Of a stretch of 64,000 bases of DNA, positions 11,095-22,990 are shown in pieces. The stretch is taken from the NCBI RefSeq assembly GCF_045679555.1, contig NC_092094.1, positions 17,941,905 to 18,005,904 of the forward strand, given 5' to 3'. The position numbers and the translations under genes are program-made. Position 1 is the first letter of the stretch, and every line of letters starts with the position of its first letter. The notes beneath the pieces were generated by a model. The model did no database searches. It had not been told where the DNA came from and worked only from the letters and a program-made list of their open reading frames with translations. Origin of the DNA: Salvelinus alpinus (Eukaryota > Chordata > Actinopteri > Salmoniformes > Salmonidae).

Positions 11095-12878
11095 AGATGG
11101 AATATACACATGTACTGTAGTCATTACCACGCATGAGATCCCCACATTGTAGCCTGTACATTGAATATATTCACTGATCATGTACTCTTCCTTGGTAAAT
11201 AAAGGTGCGTTTCAGGTATGAATCTGAGACATTCTTTTTCAGTCATATCCAATACCAGGTGTATCAAACTCTATTCTTTGAATGATGCCGTGTCTGCATG
11301 TATGTATTACAATTATACACTTCAACAGTGTTTACCACTCCTGCTCCTAGGACATCAATGATTACACATTGTAACTATGCAATAGACAAGAAACATGATT
11401 TAAGTAAAGGCTGATTTGTAATTCATATATACAGAAATACACCTATGCATATCTAACTCCATCTGCATTAATCTGAGGACACGGGAAAGGTGTATTATTC
11501 CAATGAGATAATTTCAACCAGTGGAGAATGTGAAACGCTTTATTGAAAGTTCATTATCCAGGTGTTAAAAATACATGCCTTATAAATAGTATAATTGTAA
11601 TATTATAAATACAAGTTCAATCTGTACTTCAATGCACATATGGTGTGCATTATAAAACGAGGAAGAAAGAGGTGGGGAGATGAGTAGAAGAAAGAAAAGG
11701 AAAGAGGTAAAACAGAGGAGCAGGGAAGACAGCATATAATTAATGAATTACAGTGCTACCCTAATATTCTCCTAGTTCATCACAATTATATAGTGTCTCC
11801 TAACCAGCCTTGGGCTCCCAGTCGGCCCGAAGGTTATCTTAAAAGCAGGTGAGGTGGCGATGACGGGACTGGCTTCCTCTCTCACATTCAAACATACCTG
11901 CAGATGAGAGACAGATGGATAGAGAGAATTTTAAAAATAGCTTAATCATGCTAACACGGTCAGTCATCATAATCATCAGGTGAAATGCAAAACTGACCTT
12001 GGATCATTAACTCTGGGACTACTACATCTCTATCTGTATTTCAATGTAAAGCATCGCTTTAATAATACTTCCTGTATAATATCCCTTATAACAAATTATG
12101 ATAACATTGGATAGATAGATGTGTAGCATGTGACAATAGCAGGATGATATAAAAGATAGCGTCACAAATGAATATGTAAATACCACTTGAAGCTTGATGA
12201 TGACTTGATCATTTGAATCAACTGTAGTGCTAAAACCTGCTCGTTCCAGAATAGCCTACCCTCTCACTTTGACAGCCAGGCCTGCTATCCTTTCACCCTC
12301 CTCCAAAAATACAAATGTTTTCCATTATCAAGTGGCACTGGGGATAAAACAACATCCTACATAGTGTGGGTAGACTGCACCTAAAAATGCTGGAGACTCA
12401 TAACTAATCAAAGAGCATGCATGTATATGTCCTGACCAAAAGATGGAGTCAGTGGTACTGTAGGGTTCACTTGACTTTGCAGCACAGCAAGATTCTCAGT
12501 AGACGGGGGGCATGGGATGTCAGGAACAATGACCCCATTGTCAGTGTTTCCAGATTATCCCCCTGATAAAGCAGGTCCCCCACCTGCTGAATCTGGAATG
12601 CTCAAAAGAACCAATCTGTATTAGTGACAATAAATGTGGCTGCAACAGGGGCTTGATAGTTCAGTGAAAATGGCTAAGAGTTTATGTGGTGTAAATCTTA
12701 AAATTAGCAGCTGACATCTTAAGGGTTTTTTAATTAATGCAAGTGAGACAGGTTCCATGTACAACAAGACAGGCAGAGAGGAAGAGAGAAAAAGAACACA
12801 GAACAGTTTAATTACCTCTGGTTATGGACACTTTTGCCAGCAATAAAGCTTCGGCCTGTTCCTCGGACAGTGAACACA
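11095..12878. other. Gap between LINE and Tc1; holds one orphan exon candidate
   Basis: Apart from the exon-like feature at 11525-11897, nothing is recognised. The sequence is AT-rich with no long reading frame. A polypyrimidine/AG acceptor-like site on the minus strand near 12350 precedes only short open frames. Confidence 0.45.
11525..11897 (-). other. Candidate terminal exon of an unidentified minus-strand transcript
   Basis: On the minus strand a strong acceptor (tctctcatctgcag) ends at 11898, preceded by more pyrimidines. The sequence after it has one frame open for 42 codons (VCLNVREEASPVIATSPAFK and on) to a TAG. A polyadenylation signal AATAAA lies at 11539-11544. The three signals in order suggest a last exon. 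I tested it as the last exon of dkk3. The phase does not fit, and a better dkk3 exon lies at 23533-23557. It might end a non-coding RNA, the integrase-like locus upstream, or nothing. Confidence 0.3.
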
Positions 12879-14432
12879 CAGTCGTGGCCAAAAGTTGAGA
12901 ATGACACAATTATACATTTTCACAAAGTCTGCTGCTTCAGTGTCTTTAGATATTGTCAGATGATACTATGGAATACTGAAGTATAATTACAAGCATTTCA
13001 CAAGTGTCAAAGACTTTTATTGACAATTACATGAAGTTGATGCAAACAGTCAATATTTGCAGGGTTGACCCTTCTTTTCAAGACCTCTGCAAGCCACCCT
13101 GGCATGCTGTAAATTAACTTCTGGGACACATCCTGACTGATGGCAGCCCATTCTTGCATAATCAATGCTTGGAGTTTGTCAGAATTTGTGGGGTTTTGTT
13201 TGTCCACCCGCCTCTTGAGGATTGACCACAAGTTCTCAATGGGATTAAGGTCTGGGGAGTTTCTTGGCCATGGACCCAAAATATCAATGTTTTGTTCCCC
13301 GAGCCACTTAGTTATCACTTTTACCTTATGGCAAGGTGCTCCATCATGCTGGAAAAGGCATTGTTCGTCACCAAACTGTTCCTGGATGGTTGGGAGAAGT
13401 TGCTCTCGGAGGAAGTGTTGGTACCATTCTTTATTCATGGCTGTGTTCTTAGGCAAAATTGTGAGTGAGCCCACTCCCTTGGCTGAGAAGCAACCCCACA
13501 CATGAACGGTCTCAGGATGCTTTACTGTTGGCATGACACACAGGACTGATGGTAGCGCTCCCCTTGTCTTCTCCAGACAAGCTTTTTTCTGGATGCCCCA
13601 AACAATCGGAAAGGGGATTCATCAGAGAAAATGACTTTACCCCAGTCCTCAGCAGTCCAATCCCTGTACCTTTTGCAGAATATCAGTCTGTCCCTGATGT
13701 TTTTCCTGGAGAGAAGTGGCTTCTTTGCTGCCCTTCTTGACACCAGGCCATCCTTCAAAAGTCTTCGCCTCACTGTGCGTGCAGATGCATTGACACCTGC
13801 CTGCTGCCAGCAAGCTCTGTACTGGTGGTGCCCCGATCCCGCAGCTGAGTCAACTTTAGGAGACGGTCCTGGCGCTTGCTGGACTTTCTTGGGCGCCCTG
13901 AAGCCTTCTTCACAACAATTGAACCACTCTCCTTGAAGTTCTTGATGATCCGATAAATGGTTGATTTAGGTGCAATCTTACTGGCAGCAATATCCTTGCC
14001 TGTGAAGCCCTTTTTGTGCAAAGCAATGATAACGGCACGTGTTTCCTTGCAGGTAACCATGCTTGACAGAGGAAGAACAATGATTCCAAGCACCACCCTC
14101 CTTTTGAAGCTTCCAGTCTGTTATTCGAACTCAATCAGCATGACAGAGTGATCTCCAGCCTTGTCCTCGTCAACACTCACACCTGTGTTAACGAGAGAAT
14201 CACTGACATGATGTCAGCTGGTCCTTTTGTGGAAGGGCTGAAATGCAGTGGAAATGTTTTTGGGGGATTCAGTTCATTTGTATGGCAAAGAGGGACTTTG
14301 CAATTAATTGCAATCCATCTGATCACTCTTCATAACATTCTGGAGTATATGCAAATTGCCATCATACAAACTGAGGCAGCAGACTTTGAAAATTAATATT
14401 TGTGTTATTCTCAAAACGTTTGGCCACGACTG
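12879..14432 (-). mobile_element. Tc1-like element, 'cagtcgtggcc' family, near full length
   Basis: The terminal inverted repeats are cagtcgtggccaaaagttga at 12879 and its complement ending at 14432, followed by TA. The 1.55-kb length is usual for Tc1. The transposase lies on the minus strand. A second, internally deleted copy on the plus strand lies at 60511-61506. It sits between the 14.7-kb exon of the integrase-like pseudogene and any further 3' exons of that locus. Confidence 0.93.
13007..14060 (-). pseudogene. Tc1 transposase (DD34E), two frameshifts
   Basis: The minus-strand start MVTCKETRAVIIALHKKGFT is at 14060. It gives a full N-terminal helix-turn-helix (TGKDIAASKIAPKSTIYRII) and a GRPRK hook. 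The frame shifts near 13775 and continues as RRRLLKDGLVSRRAAKKPLL with the first catalytic aspartate in FSDESPFRLFG. It shifts again near 13530 and then reads [13 protein letters not shown], the second aspartate in QHDGAPCHK, the SPDLNPIENLW block and the natural C terminus at 13007. All three catalytic acids are present. Only two small indels separate this copy from a continuous gene of about 350 codons, so it looks comparatively young. Confidence 0.9.
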
Positions 14433-14671
14433 TACGTCTGGCAATATCTACATTTCAGACACCTTGATCAGCTTGCACCCTGAATGTAAATAATATAGCT
14501 TATTTTTTGTAAATATGAAAATAACTGAGATATGACCTTTCAATCTAAAGCAGCAGATGTCATTTTCACGATACGTCAATACAGCACAGAAAGCTTAACA
14601 CCAGACTGGTATTGTGGTTGTTCATTAGGTGATGGGAAATATGCAATATGCATACAAAATAATATACTTAC

Positions 14672-15633
14672 CTTCCTTGAAAATCCATCTATACCACCAA
14701 AGATGACAATGTTGTATCATGAATAAAAGCATTGGAATTAAAAGTGAAATGTTTAACCTATTAACCTGCTTCATTATTTATGTATTACCAGTTGATGAAG
14801 AACAACTCCAATTTCATACATCATTTAACATCTGTCTACGAATAAAAAAGTTAAAATAACTTCTTAGATTTGATACATCTTAGTACCTTATCAATTTATG
14901 ATTTGTATCAATGTGAACGAGAGACAGGGGAGCAGGAACAGAGTATTTTTGCCAAGGAATGCAACGAAGCTGGATCATTCTGGCAATGATACCTGCACCA
15001 TCTACACGCTGCAAAGACTCTCTAACTCTTCACCATTGTACACGATGGCCCATTGCTCTGATACTTCCTTTGACCATTCTAAAGCCCCCATGGGGCATCC
15101 TTGCCTTAATGGCCCTGACTTTCTGTTCTAACTCTTCATCTGACATATCAGAATAGCATTCCCTGACAGACATCTTGTGTTCTTTCATTCTTCTGTAAAA
15201 AAAAGCTAACCGTTACACTGTCATGAAATATGATTATAGATCGACTATGAAACAAATAGGACATGGCCTGCTTATGAGTTACCATGAAAGAAAGTTATGA
15301 ATTAAACTGAAAATAGCGAAAACAGGCGTTCATAGCTAAATGTTTTTGGTTAGCTTGAGAATAATAATTGCATGATTTATCATTCTACGGTATGTATGTA
15401 ATATAGTAGAATGTTATGAACCGACACTGAATCGTAGGAGCTAACTGCTAGCTATGTAACGTTAGAAGTTGGACGGAAGAACGCCCAGTGCTGCTTACCT
15501 GAGATGCCATCGTCACACAGTCCTTCGTAGGTGTCCACTATGACTTCCTTTGTGTTGGAAAGAAAGGCTGAACAGTATTGGTTGTAGCCAAACTGACACT
15601 CAAAACATGGACAAAATGGAGGGTGGTTGACAG
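14672..15633 (-). pseudogene. Integrase-core (rve-like) domain gene, multi-exon, pseudogene
   Basis: Three exon-like blocks lie on the minus strand. 15499-15633 sits between an AG acceptor and a strong donor (CTCAG/GTAAGC) and codes a CPCFEC...YC cysteine pattern. 14887-15192 sits between acceptor ttttttttacag and donor ATAAG/GTAC. It codes SVRECYSDMSDEELEQKVR, then GGFRMVKGSIRAMGHRVQW, then LVHIDTNHKLI. 14672-14717 codes YNIVIFGGIDGFSRK and ends at donor GTAAGT. These match a multicopy fish family of integrase-like proteins (the D of HIDTNHK is the first catalytic acid). The middle exon has a TGA at 15030-15032 where the family has Arg (CGA to TGA), and the third block lacks an AG acceptor. 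I infer a dead copy. Confidence 0.65.
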
Positions 15634-16912
15634 CTAAATTAAATTGGAGTTGTGTTTTCAAATACATTTTTTGTTCTTGAAATATTTTGGGGGAATAAAA
15701 TGCAGTTTTGCACTCTATTACAAAATATTTGATTGAACTTTATTTTACTTTGAAGCCTTGATTTTGCTTTCAGAACAATTATTTTTGATTGAAAAAAATT
15801 ATAATTTTGCTCTCAGCATAAATACATCTATTTCTTGCAAGTTGGAGAGGGGGCTAATAGCTAAACAATAGACTATTCTTTAGTAAAGGTTGAATAGTCT
15901 AACAGCCGAGCTAGGTGTGACCCCACCCCCCCCGTCCTATCACAGACCAGATTTGCCCTAACGAGCAAGGGGTTAGGAGTTAGAGCACTGATTATGATTT
16001 TGGGTCCCAATGGACTACTGTGTCTAACTGACAATGAGTGGGCAATATGAACCAAATAATAAACTGATAATTGTGCACAACTTCAAATGAAACAAGCAGG
16101 GAGCAGGTTTCGAACCCTCAACCTTCTTGCCCGAAGTCCAGCGCGCTATCGACTGTGCAGAGTCGATCGAGCGCGTCCTCTCGGTAGCTTGCTACTCAAT
16201 GTAATAACTTTTAAAATAAGTTACCTTATACGTTATATTGACTGACAATTTGTTACCTACGCTGTCCTTACGAACCACATAGCATATCACTACAGCAGTA
16301 TGTACCGGTATATTAGCCTTCTACCTAACGTTAGTAGTTATACATCAAACTTGACAGTATATTAACTATAGGCTAACTACCCAACGTTTATTGACTTGAA
16401 TATTCCCGTCATTCTTAGTTTAGCTAAATGGGATAGTCGTTGTGCGTTCTCAATGGACATTCGGTTGCCTTCGTAAATTAGCTCTGGCTATCTACTCTGA
16501 TTTCAGAGCACTCTCATCTGAGTATACCAGAGCGCAGAATAATGAATTTACAAGCGCTCAACACCCGTTGAATATGGCCTGTGTCAGTAAACGTTGGCAA
16601 AAAAGCATAATTAAATTGTTTGCAGCAGCACAGTTACAGTCACCAATGCTCTGGTTAACACGAAAACTGCCTGACCAGCTCTGCTAGGGCGAGTAAAATG
16701 GTCAGAGTGGTCTCATTTGTGTCTAGAAGTAGCTAGCAAGCTAGCCAACATTAGCTTGGGTGCTTAACTGCTGTAAGGCCAGAACACTCAAATCAACCCT
16801 ACTCCTCAGCCCCAACGTCCAGTGTGTGCTCCGAGAGAGAAACAGTCTGAATTTACCCAGAGGGTTTTTCACAGAATAGAAATACCATAATATTAATCAA
16901 ATGAATTAAGCA
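15634..16912. other. Gap with a tRNA-like fragment, otherwise unassigned
   Basis: AT-rich sequence. The only recognisable item is the tRNA-like segment at 16098-16165. Short open frames (for example 16442-16687) have no recognisable content. Confidence 0.45.
16098..16165 (-). repeat. tRNA-derived fragment
   Basis: The minus strand shows GATAGCGCGCTGGACTTCGG (A-box-like, TRGCnnAGYnGG type) and then GAGGGTTCGAAACC, a good B box, at tRNA spacing. No acceptor stem pairs convincingly and no CCA-adjacent terminator is present. I read it as a tRNA-derived repeat or pseudo-tRNA, not a functional tRNA gene. Confidence 0.5.
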
Positions 16913-17024
16913 AGTACCAGTCAAAAGGTTTGGACACACGTACTATTTCCAGGCTTTTTCTATTTTCTACATTGTAGAATAATAGTGAAGACATCACAAC
17001 TATGAAATAACACATATGGAATCA
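16913..17024. mobile_element. Tc1 terminal fragment ('cagtaccagtcaaaagtttgg' family)
   Basis: The outer terminal repeat and about 90 bases of adjoining non-coding sequence match the ends of the copies at 24580, 35421 and 62030 ('attttctacattgtagaataatagtgaagaca'). It stops abruptly at 17024 against a SINE tail. No transposase is present. Confidence 0.85.
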
Positions 17025-17115
17025 GTTGAGAACAAATTCTTATTTACAAGGACAGCCTACTCCTTCCTCCCGGTCGGGTAATTGAACCCCGGTCTCCCGC
17101 GTGCCTGCAATATGG
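17025..17115 (-). repeat. tRNA-derived SINE fragment (Asp-like head)
   Basis: The minus strand reads 'gcacgcgggagaccggggtt' followed by 'caattacccgac', resembling the 3' half of tRNA-Asp including the B box. It is joined to the salmonid SINE tail 'gtaaataagaatttgttctc'. The head is truncated. Confidence 0.7.
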
Positions 17116-20013
17116 AAGACTATCGAATGCTTCTCAAAGATGCCCTCTGGTGGTCAAACTAGCACTAACTCGCAACAGAAAAAAGTGGCTGACAAATAAA
17201 TGAATTGTCACAGAATGCTGCGGCAGGCCGCAAGGTGTGCCGCAGTATGACGTAACTTTTAATTGAGGAACCACTGTACCCGATTCTGGAAACTCTGAGG
17301 GCCCATAATATTTTATACAATGTTGCAAGTTTGCTAATGCTAGCATCAGCCGGACCCAAGTTAATAGGTTTCAAGTTCGTTGCAGACAGGCCATGGGTAG
17401 CCAATGTGATTTATAGGATATTTATTTTTAAATCATGATAGTTTCTACCTGCAGGCTGCAATGTTTTTATGTAGGCTATTTTTACATAGTTGACAAAGGG
17501 CAATAGAAGTTACTGTTTAGGTTTGTATCATTTGGGTTAATTTTGATTAACCACATGACAATGATTGAGACACGAAGATGTTATTATAAATGAAAATGTG
17601 CATATGAAAACCATAACTGGCACGCAGACCAGGAGAAATTGTAAGAAATTGGCATTCCACATGAGAAAGGTTGCCGACTCCTCGTGTAGCCTATTACTGG
17701 CAACTTAAGGAGAGTAATGACAGAAAGCCAGTAGGAGGGGGAGGAGGAAAGGTCAGGTAAGGTTACGTTTTTTTCCTTCTGGTTATCTTGTTCTCTGGCT
17801 CCCTCTTGAGTCATGTGTCTTATTTCATTAAACAGTGCGCTTCAATCTCAATGCATATAGATTTTATTAAAACATATAGGGTGTGTCTATATGGAAAAAT
17901 ACACCTTTAAAAATTTCAACCAATCAATTGGTCGAAAGAACAGATGACTTTCTGTCAACCAAGATATGTTTTAGATGGGGACAGCCATATTAGGAATAGT
18001 AGGCTATCTTACATAAGTCTGCAAATGCTGTGATGCATGGAATGCTTTACTATAAAGGTACATTTCTAATGGTGAAAATTTGCTCCCCAAACTTCACTCA
18101 TGTGCCACCTATGCATAAGCTAGTGATTTTGCTGTTCATTATTAGTCTTGTTGACTGAGGAAAATGTAAATGTGGAGTTATTCTAACATGTTCAAAGTGC
18201 ACAGTAAGGACACACGTCATTGCATCCTCAATTTGCATGTTCAGTTGAGATTCATTACCATAACCTAAATGTGATTTGTCATTCTGAGCACCATAGGTGG
18301 ACACCCTAATCAAGTTACCCAATGCATGTGGGTCCAGTAATTTTCTCAAATGTCCGGTAAATTAAAATGCTACCAGTCAAATGTCAAGTGCCTCATTTTC
18401 ATAACTGAAACCCTGCTTGGCCTATAGTGCCATTTAGCTCAGTTATGGAACAATGGGAAGTTGGGAACCGAGAAACATACACTGTGTTACTGCCAGATGC
18501 ATCCCTTGAGCTAATCTGCACACTGTTAAACTAGGTTTGCATATACTGTAGGTCTACTGTTACTGTACAGCACTGATCAGATGTGCCATGACATTTGTTT
18601 AATGTGCAGAACTGGTTCCCTCTGGACAGAGCAGACAGTCTATTATTTACTCTATCAAACCAGTGACAAGTCTGTGACAGCTGCAAGCTTGTCAAACAGA
18701 AGCATTGTCTCCAGCCAGGCGGCAAGGCAGTTGTGGTACGCAGTGGCATCTTGTCCTCACATTATATATAGGCCTACTGTATGTGTGTGCTTATTATAAA
18801 CCAAATAAACCATTTGATAAACAGGTGTCACAAGGAGAAACTTCAACTGTAGAGTAAGGACATAAAAAGCCATCAAGAAATCCCTGGTGACTGGTGAGCA
18901 ACATGTGTAGGCTATTCACTAAAGCACTGCTTCACTAAAGCACTGCCGTGAAAAATCGGATACCCATTCGTGGAGGAAGGAATGAAGGTAAGCTGGCTCG
19001 TCAGGTGGGTATGAGAGAACAGTGTCTGGATCTCAATGAAAACACTCCCCAAACGCCATGAGACAGGCTACTACGGCTACATTTACAATGACGGCCTACA
19101 CCCGCCAAACCCGGACGACGCTGGGCCATTGTACGCCGCCCAATCACGGCCGTAATAGTTATGTGAAATGACAACAAACCTCAAAAGCAATGCGTTACTG
19201 TAAGTAAGACCACCTTGGTAGTTTAGAGAAATCTGATGACAAGTCCACCTCAGCAGCTGTGAGTAATTTTGGCTTACTCACAACAATTACATACAAATGT
19301 CAAATGGAAAGGGCTTGCCGTGAGTCATAGGACCAGGCTGGATATCTTGTGACCCTGATTAAAAAGTCAGACAACTTGCCCGTTACAGAACACAAGCTTT
19401 AAAATGGCTTACCTCAAATAAGTGTCATTCCAGATGAACTTAGAAAACAAAGCAATCTATGAATGTTGTACAGAATTATAACGGGTTTTAATATTGAACA
19501 GCGACTTGGGGCTGTGCCACCCCACACACAAGAGCCCAAGCTAGATAGCTAGCCAGCCACTAGCTAGCCTTCCAACTTCTCTGGTGTTGTGAGAAATTCC
19601 CACTAATTCATAGCTGGCAGCAAAACCAGCACCACTAAAGTAAGAAGAATGTTCAAACTTTCTGAAAAGTATAGACATGAGTGTTAACAAAGCTACAATA
19701 CTTTCTGGAAATGTTGCTAGCTAACGTTACCCCCCCTCCCTCCTGCGCATCTTTTCCGTGGCATGCTGTCTGTCGCACGTACTATAGTTAGCAAAAGCTA
19801 GCCATTTGCAGTGATCTTTGAACATTTAAAAATGTTACATTTAGCTAATGTAGCGGATTCTAGTGCACAACAAAACCAAATCAGAGAAAATAGCATGTGA
19901 AATATAGATATACCTGCAATTTCGACGAGGATGAGTTTTCCTGCGTTCAATCAGAACAGAAGTATCTGCCGGTTGTAAGTGCCGCAACAGCTCAATTTTT
20001 GCGGGCTGGGAGA
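17116..20013. other. Gap with no recognised gene
   Basis: No complete exon was recognised. A SINE piece (minus, 19080-19160: 'acaatgacggcctacacccg') is embedded. A minus-strand donor-like site (TTGCAG/GTATAT near 19911) could end a first exon starting around 20000, but nothing confirms it. GCTAGC clusters occur at 19535-19570 and 19720. Confidence 0.4.
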
Positions 20014-20175
20014 ACGGGCGTATTCATTAGGGAAACGGTTTAGGATTTAAGAAGCAAACAGAGCAAAACGAGAGTTTCTATTGGACAAATTCAGGTAAAT
20101 CCCTCCACGTTTCGTTCCATTAGCTTCCGTTTAAGAAACGTTTTGTAACAGAATTGCCTTAATGAATAAGCCCCA
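20014..20175. repeat. Short inverted-terminal repeat element (MITE-like)
   Basis: Begins 'gggcgtattcatta' (20016-20029) and ends 'taatgaataagcccc' (about 20160-20174), inverted copies with one mismatch. In between is 'tctattggacaaattcaggt', which I recall from a widespread teleost repeat. No coding content. Confidence 0.5.
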
Positions 20176-21270
20176 GGAAATGTGACGGGTTGCTGGTTGC
20201 CAGAGATGTGACGTCAGCATCCACCAAAAAAGTCCACATTGTTGTATTTCACTGTTAGCAACTGCTTTATGGAAATTCATTTTCTTTGACATAAAAAAAA
20301 AAAGACATAAAGTATAGTTTAATTCTAATGATAAAAAAAAAAAAATCATAGGCCTATCATGATCAAAAATACGTCTGAGGTTTCATTCCATATCAGTCAA
20401 TTCAATCAAAAATATTTCACTTGATACCAACAGAGAAAGCATTTACATTGCAGCACAAAATTAGAGCATAAGCCTGTAATAGAATGGACGTGACAGTAAT
20501 ACGTGTTGCAATTAACTGAGCACTTAGCCTATGTCTACACAGGCAGCCCAATTCTGGGGTGCGTTCAGTTTGATTGAACGTTTGCTACCTTGCATAACGG
20601 TTAGTACTGAACGACACGTTTCCCAAAAACGTTACTGAACAGACTGAGTGAGGTATGTCTACTCCGTTTGGTGGGCGTGGCGGTGTGTGGCTTGAAGCAA
20701 TGAGTGATCCATTTGAAAGGGCAGCAGTGCATTTAACTGGTCGTTCAGAAGAGCACCATTGTTTTTGGTTGAGTCAATTAGAACATGCCCATTTCAAGCT
20801 TATCCTTCTAAAAAATAAGAAGTTATTTCAGGAAATATTAAGGCAAGTTAGCTGGCTAACTCAATGATCCTGCTCTGTAGTAAACCCATTAGAATTGAGC
20901 TGCCTGTGTAAACACAGCCTTAGAAAATCCAGGTTGAGAGCCACGCAGAATGGGCTGGGATTTTACCTCTTATCCCGTCTGGGAGTGTTCCATTTGCATT
21001 AGGTTTTAGGTCCACATGCAGTTTGTTCTGATGTGGTAAAATGTTGATTTTTCCTGATGTCCCACAGCTGTGTGTAATCTGTCTATAATCTGTTATGCAG
21101 TGAAAAAGCCAAGTTTTGCCATGACTTCACCCACCCCAGGTTTTAGGCTCACTAACCCACTGGAGTACTGACATATCCAGCCTAAATTGTAGGCTGCTGC
21201 CCACTAGAACCTAGGATATTACAAGGCTAAAAAAGACTGCAGTAGATTCCAAAAGTGTTGCATTTTTAAA
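20176..21270. other. Gap with no recognised gene
   Basis: Contains a poly-A run (20288-20302, 20332-20345) and a stretch 20560-20870 ('gtgcgttcagtttgattgaacg') that resembles a dispersed salmonid repeat. No exon was identified. Confidence 0.4.
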
Positions 21271-21441
21271 AACTAAGCAAGTCAGTTATGAACAAATTCT
21301 TATTTTACAATGATGGCCTACCAGAGAACAGTCAGTTAACTGCCTTGTTCAGAACAACAGATTTTTACCTTGTCAGCATGGGGATTCAATCCAGCAACCT
21401 TTCGATAACTAGCCCAACACTCTAACCACTAGGCTACCTGC
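21271..21441 (-). repeat. tRNA-derived SINE (complete head and tail)
   Basis: On the minus strand the head 'gcaggtagcctagtggttag' has an A box (TAGCCTAGTGG), and 'ggttgctggattgaatcccc' gives a B box. The standard tail 'ataagaatttgttcataact' follows. The orientation is opposite to the window. Confidence 0.8.
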
Positions 21442-21571
21442 AAAGACCGTAGCAGAGCATTTTTGGGATGATTTTAAAATACTTAGTCACATAACATTGG
21501 TAAACAGGATCTGTTACTCATTTTAGGTTTGTACAAATATTTGTCACAGATATGAAGGCCCGTTTTATTAT

Positions 21572-22516
21572 ACTGAACAAAAATAAACATTTTACATAAT
21601 TTTTTATTTCGATTTACAGGAGCAATTAGGTTTTTTCAATTAGTCGGCTCAAGGATTCGAACCAGCAACCTTGCGGTTCCTTGCCCAACACGCTAAACCA
21701 CTAAGCTACCTGAGTTGCAGTTCATATAAAGAAATCAGTCAATTGAAATACATTTATTAAGCCCTAATCTATGGATTTCACAATTGGGCATACAGATATG
21801 CATCTGTTGGTCACAGATACCTCCATTTGCCTCATGCAGTGCAACATCTCCTTTGCATATAGTTGATTAGGCTGTCGAATGTGGCCTTTGGAATGTTGTC
21901 ACACTCCTCAAATTGCTGTGCGAAGTTGGTGGATATTGGTGGGAACTGGAGCATGCTGTTGTGCACGTCAATCCAGAGCATCTCAAACATGCTCAATGGG
22001 TGACATTCACGACGCCATCCACCCGGCACAATTGAAACCGGGATTTATCCGTGAAGAGCACAATTCTTCAGCATGCCAGTGGCAATCAAAGGTGAGCATT
22101 TGGCCACTGTAGTCGGTTACGATGCCTTACTGCAGTCAGGTCAGGACCCTGGTGAGGACGATGAGCACGCAGATAAGCTTCGCTGATGTTTTCTGACAGT
22201 TTGTGCAGACATTCTTTGGTTGTTTCATCAGCAGCACAGTTCATCAGCCCGGGTGGCTGGTCTCAGACAATCCCTCAGGTGAATAAGCCGGATTAGGTGG
22301 TCCTGGGCTGGCGTGGTTACACATGGTCTACGGTTGGGATGCACTGCCAAATTGTCTAAAACAACATTGGAGGCTGCTTACGGTAGAGAAATTAACATCC
22401 AATTATTTGGCAACAGCTCTGGTGGACATTCCTGCAGTCAGCATGCCAATTTCACCTTCCCTCAAAACTTGAGACATTGCAAAGGAGAAACGCTCCCTAA
22501 CAGGGATGTAAACAAC
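21572..22516 (-). mobile_element. Tc1-like element ('tactgaacaaaaat' family), decayed, copy 1
   Basis: The left end 'ttatactgaacaaaaataaa' and the inner stretch 'agttcatataaagaaatcag' match the copy at 46845-47925. The transposase, readable only in scraps on the minus strand, is broken throughout. The right part stops at about 22516, where sequence of another Tc1 family begins. A SINE head is inserted at 21628-21721. Confidence 0.82.
21628..21721 (-). repeat. tRNA-derived SINE head inserted in a Tc1
   Basis: On the minus strand 'tcaggtagcttagtggttta' and 'ggttgctggttcgaatcctt' give A and B boxes of the same tRNA-like head as the SINE at 21271-21441. The Tc1 sequence is interrupted between 'gatttacagga' and 'gagttgcagttcat'. 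Confidence 0.65.
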
Positions 22517-22990
22517 TTGACTGTCCTTCCTGTGTTAAAGTAATGGTAATGATTTCGCTTTGCTTATTTGAGCTGTTCTTGCCATAATATGGACTTGGTC
22601 TTTTACCAAATAGGGCTATCTGTATACCACCCCAACCTTGTCACAACACCAACTAACAGGTGTACCTTGTCTCAAACCTATTAAGAAGGAAAGAAATTCC
22701 ACAAATGAACTTTTAACAAGGTACACCTGTTAGTTGAAATTCATTCCAGGTGACTACCTCATGAAGCTGGTTGAGAGAATGCCTAAAGGGTACAAAGCGG
22801 TCAAGGCAAAGGGTGGCTACTTTGGAGAATCTCAAATATATTTTGATTTGTTTAACACTTTTGGTTGCTACATGAGTCCATGTGTTATGTCATAGTTTTG
22901 ATGTATTCACTCTTATTCTACAATGTAGAAAATAGTAAGAAGGAAAAACCCTTGACTGAGTAGGTGTCCTAACATTTGACTGGTAATGTA
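22517..22990 (-). mobile_element. Tc1 3'-end fragment ('cagtaccagtcaaaagtttgg' family)
   Basis: From 22517 the sequence follows the right part of the 35421-36626 copy (transposase start region 'ttgccataatatggacttgg', the long subterminal stretch, 'attctacaatgtagaaaata'). It ends at a decayed terminus 'acatttgactggtaatgta'. It is joined directly to the other Tc1 on its left, so one deletion or nested insertion fused them. Confidence 0.8.

Noticed and set aside
11799-11897. Last exon of dkk3 at 11.9 kb
   Set aside because: Exon 6 leaves two bases, which gives GGG TAT GTT TGA here, losing the tenth cysteine. The exon at 23533-23557 gives G-R-G-S-L-C in the right phase and has a nearby poly(A) signal.
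16098-16165. Functional tRNA gene
   Set aside because: A and B boxes are present but the acceptor stem does not pair and there is no T-run terminator. Same conclusion for 47962-48032.
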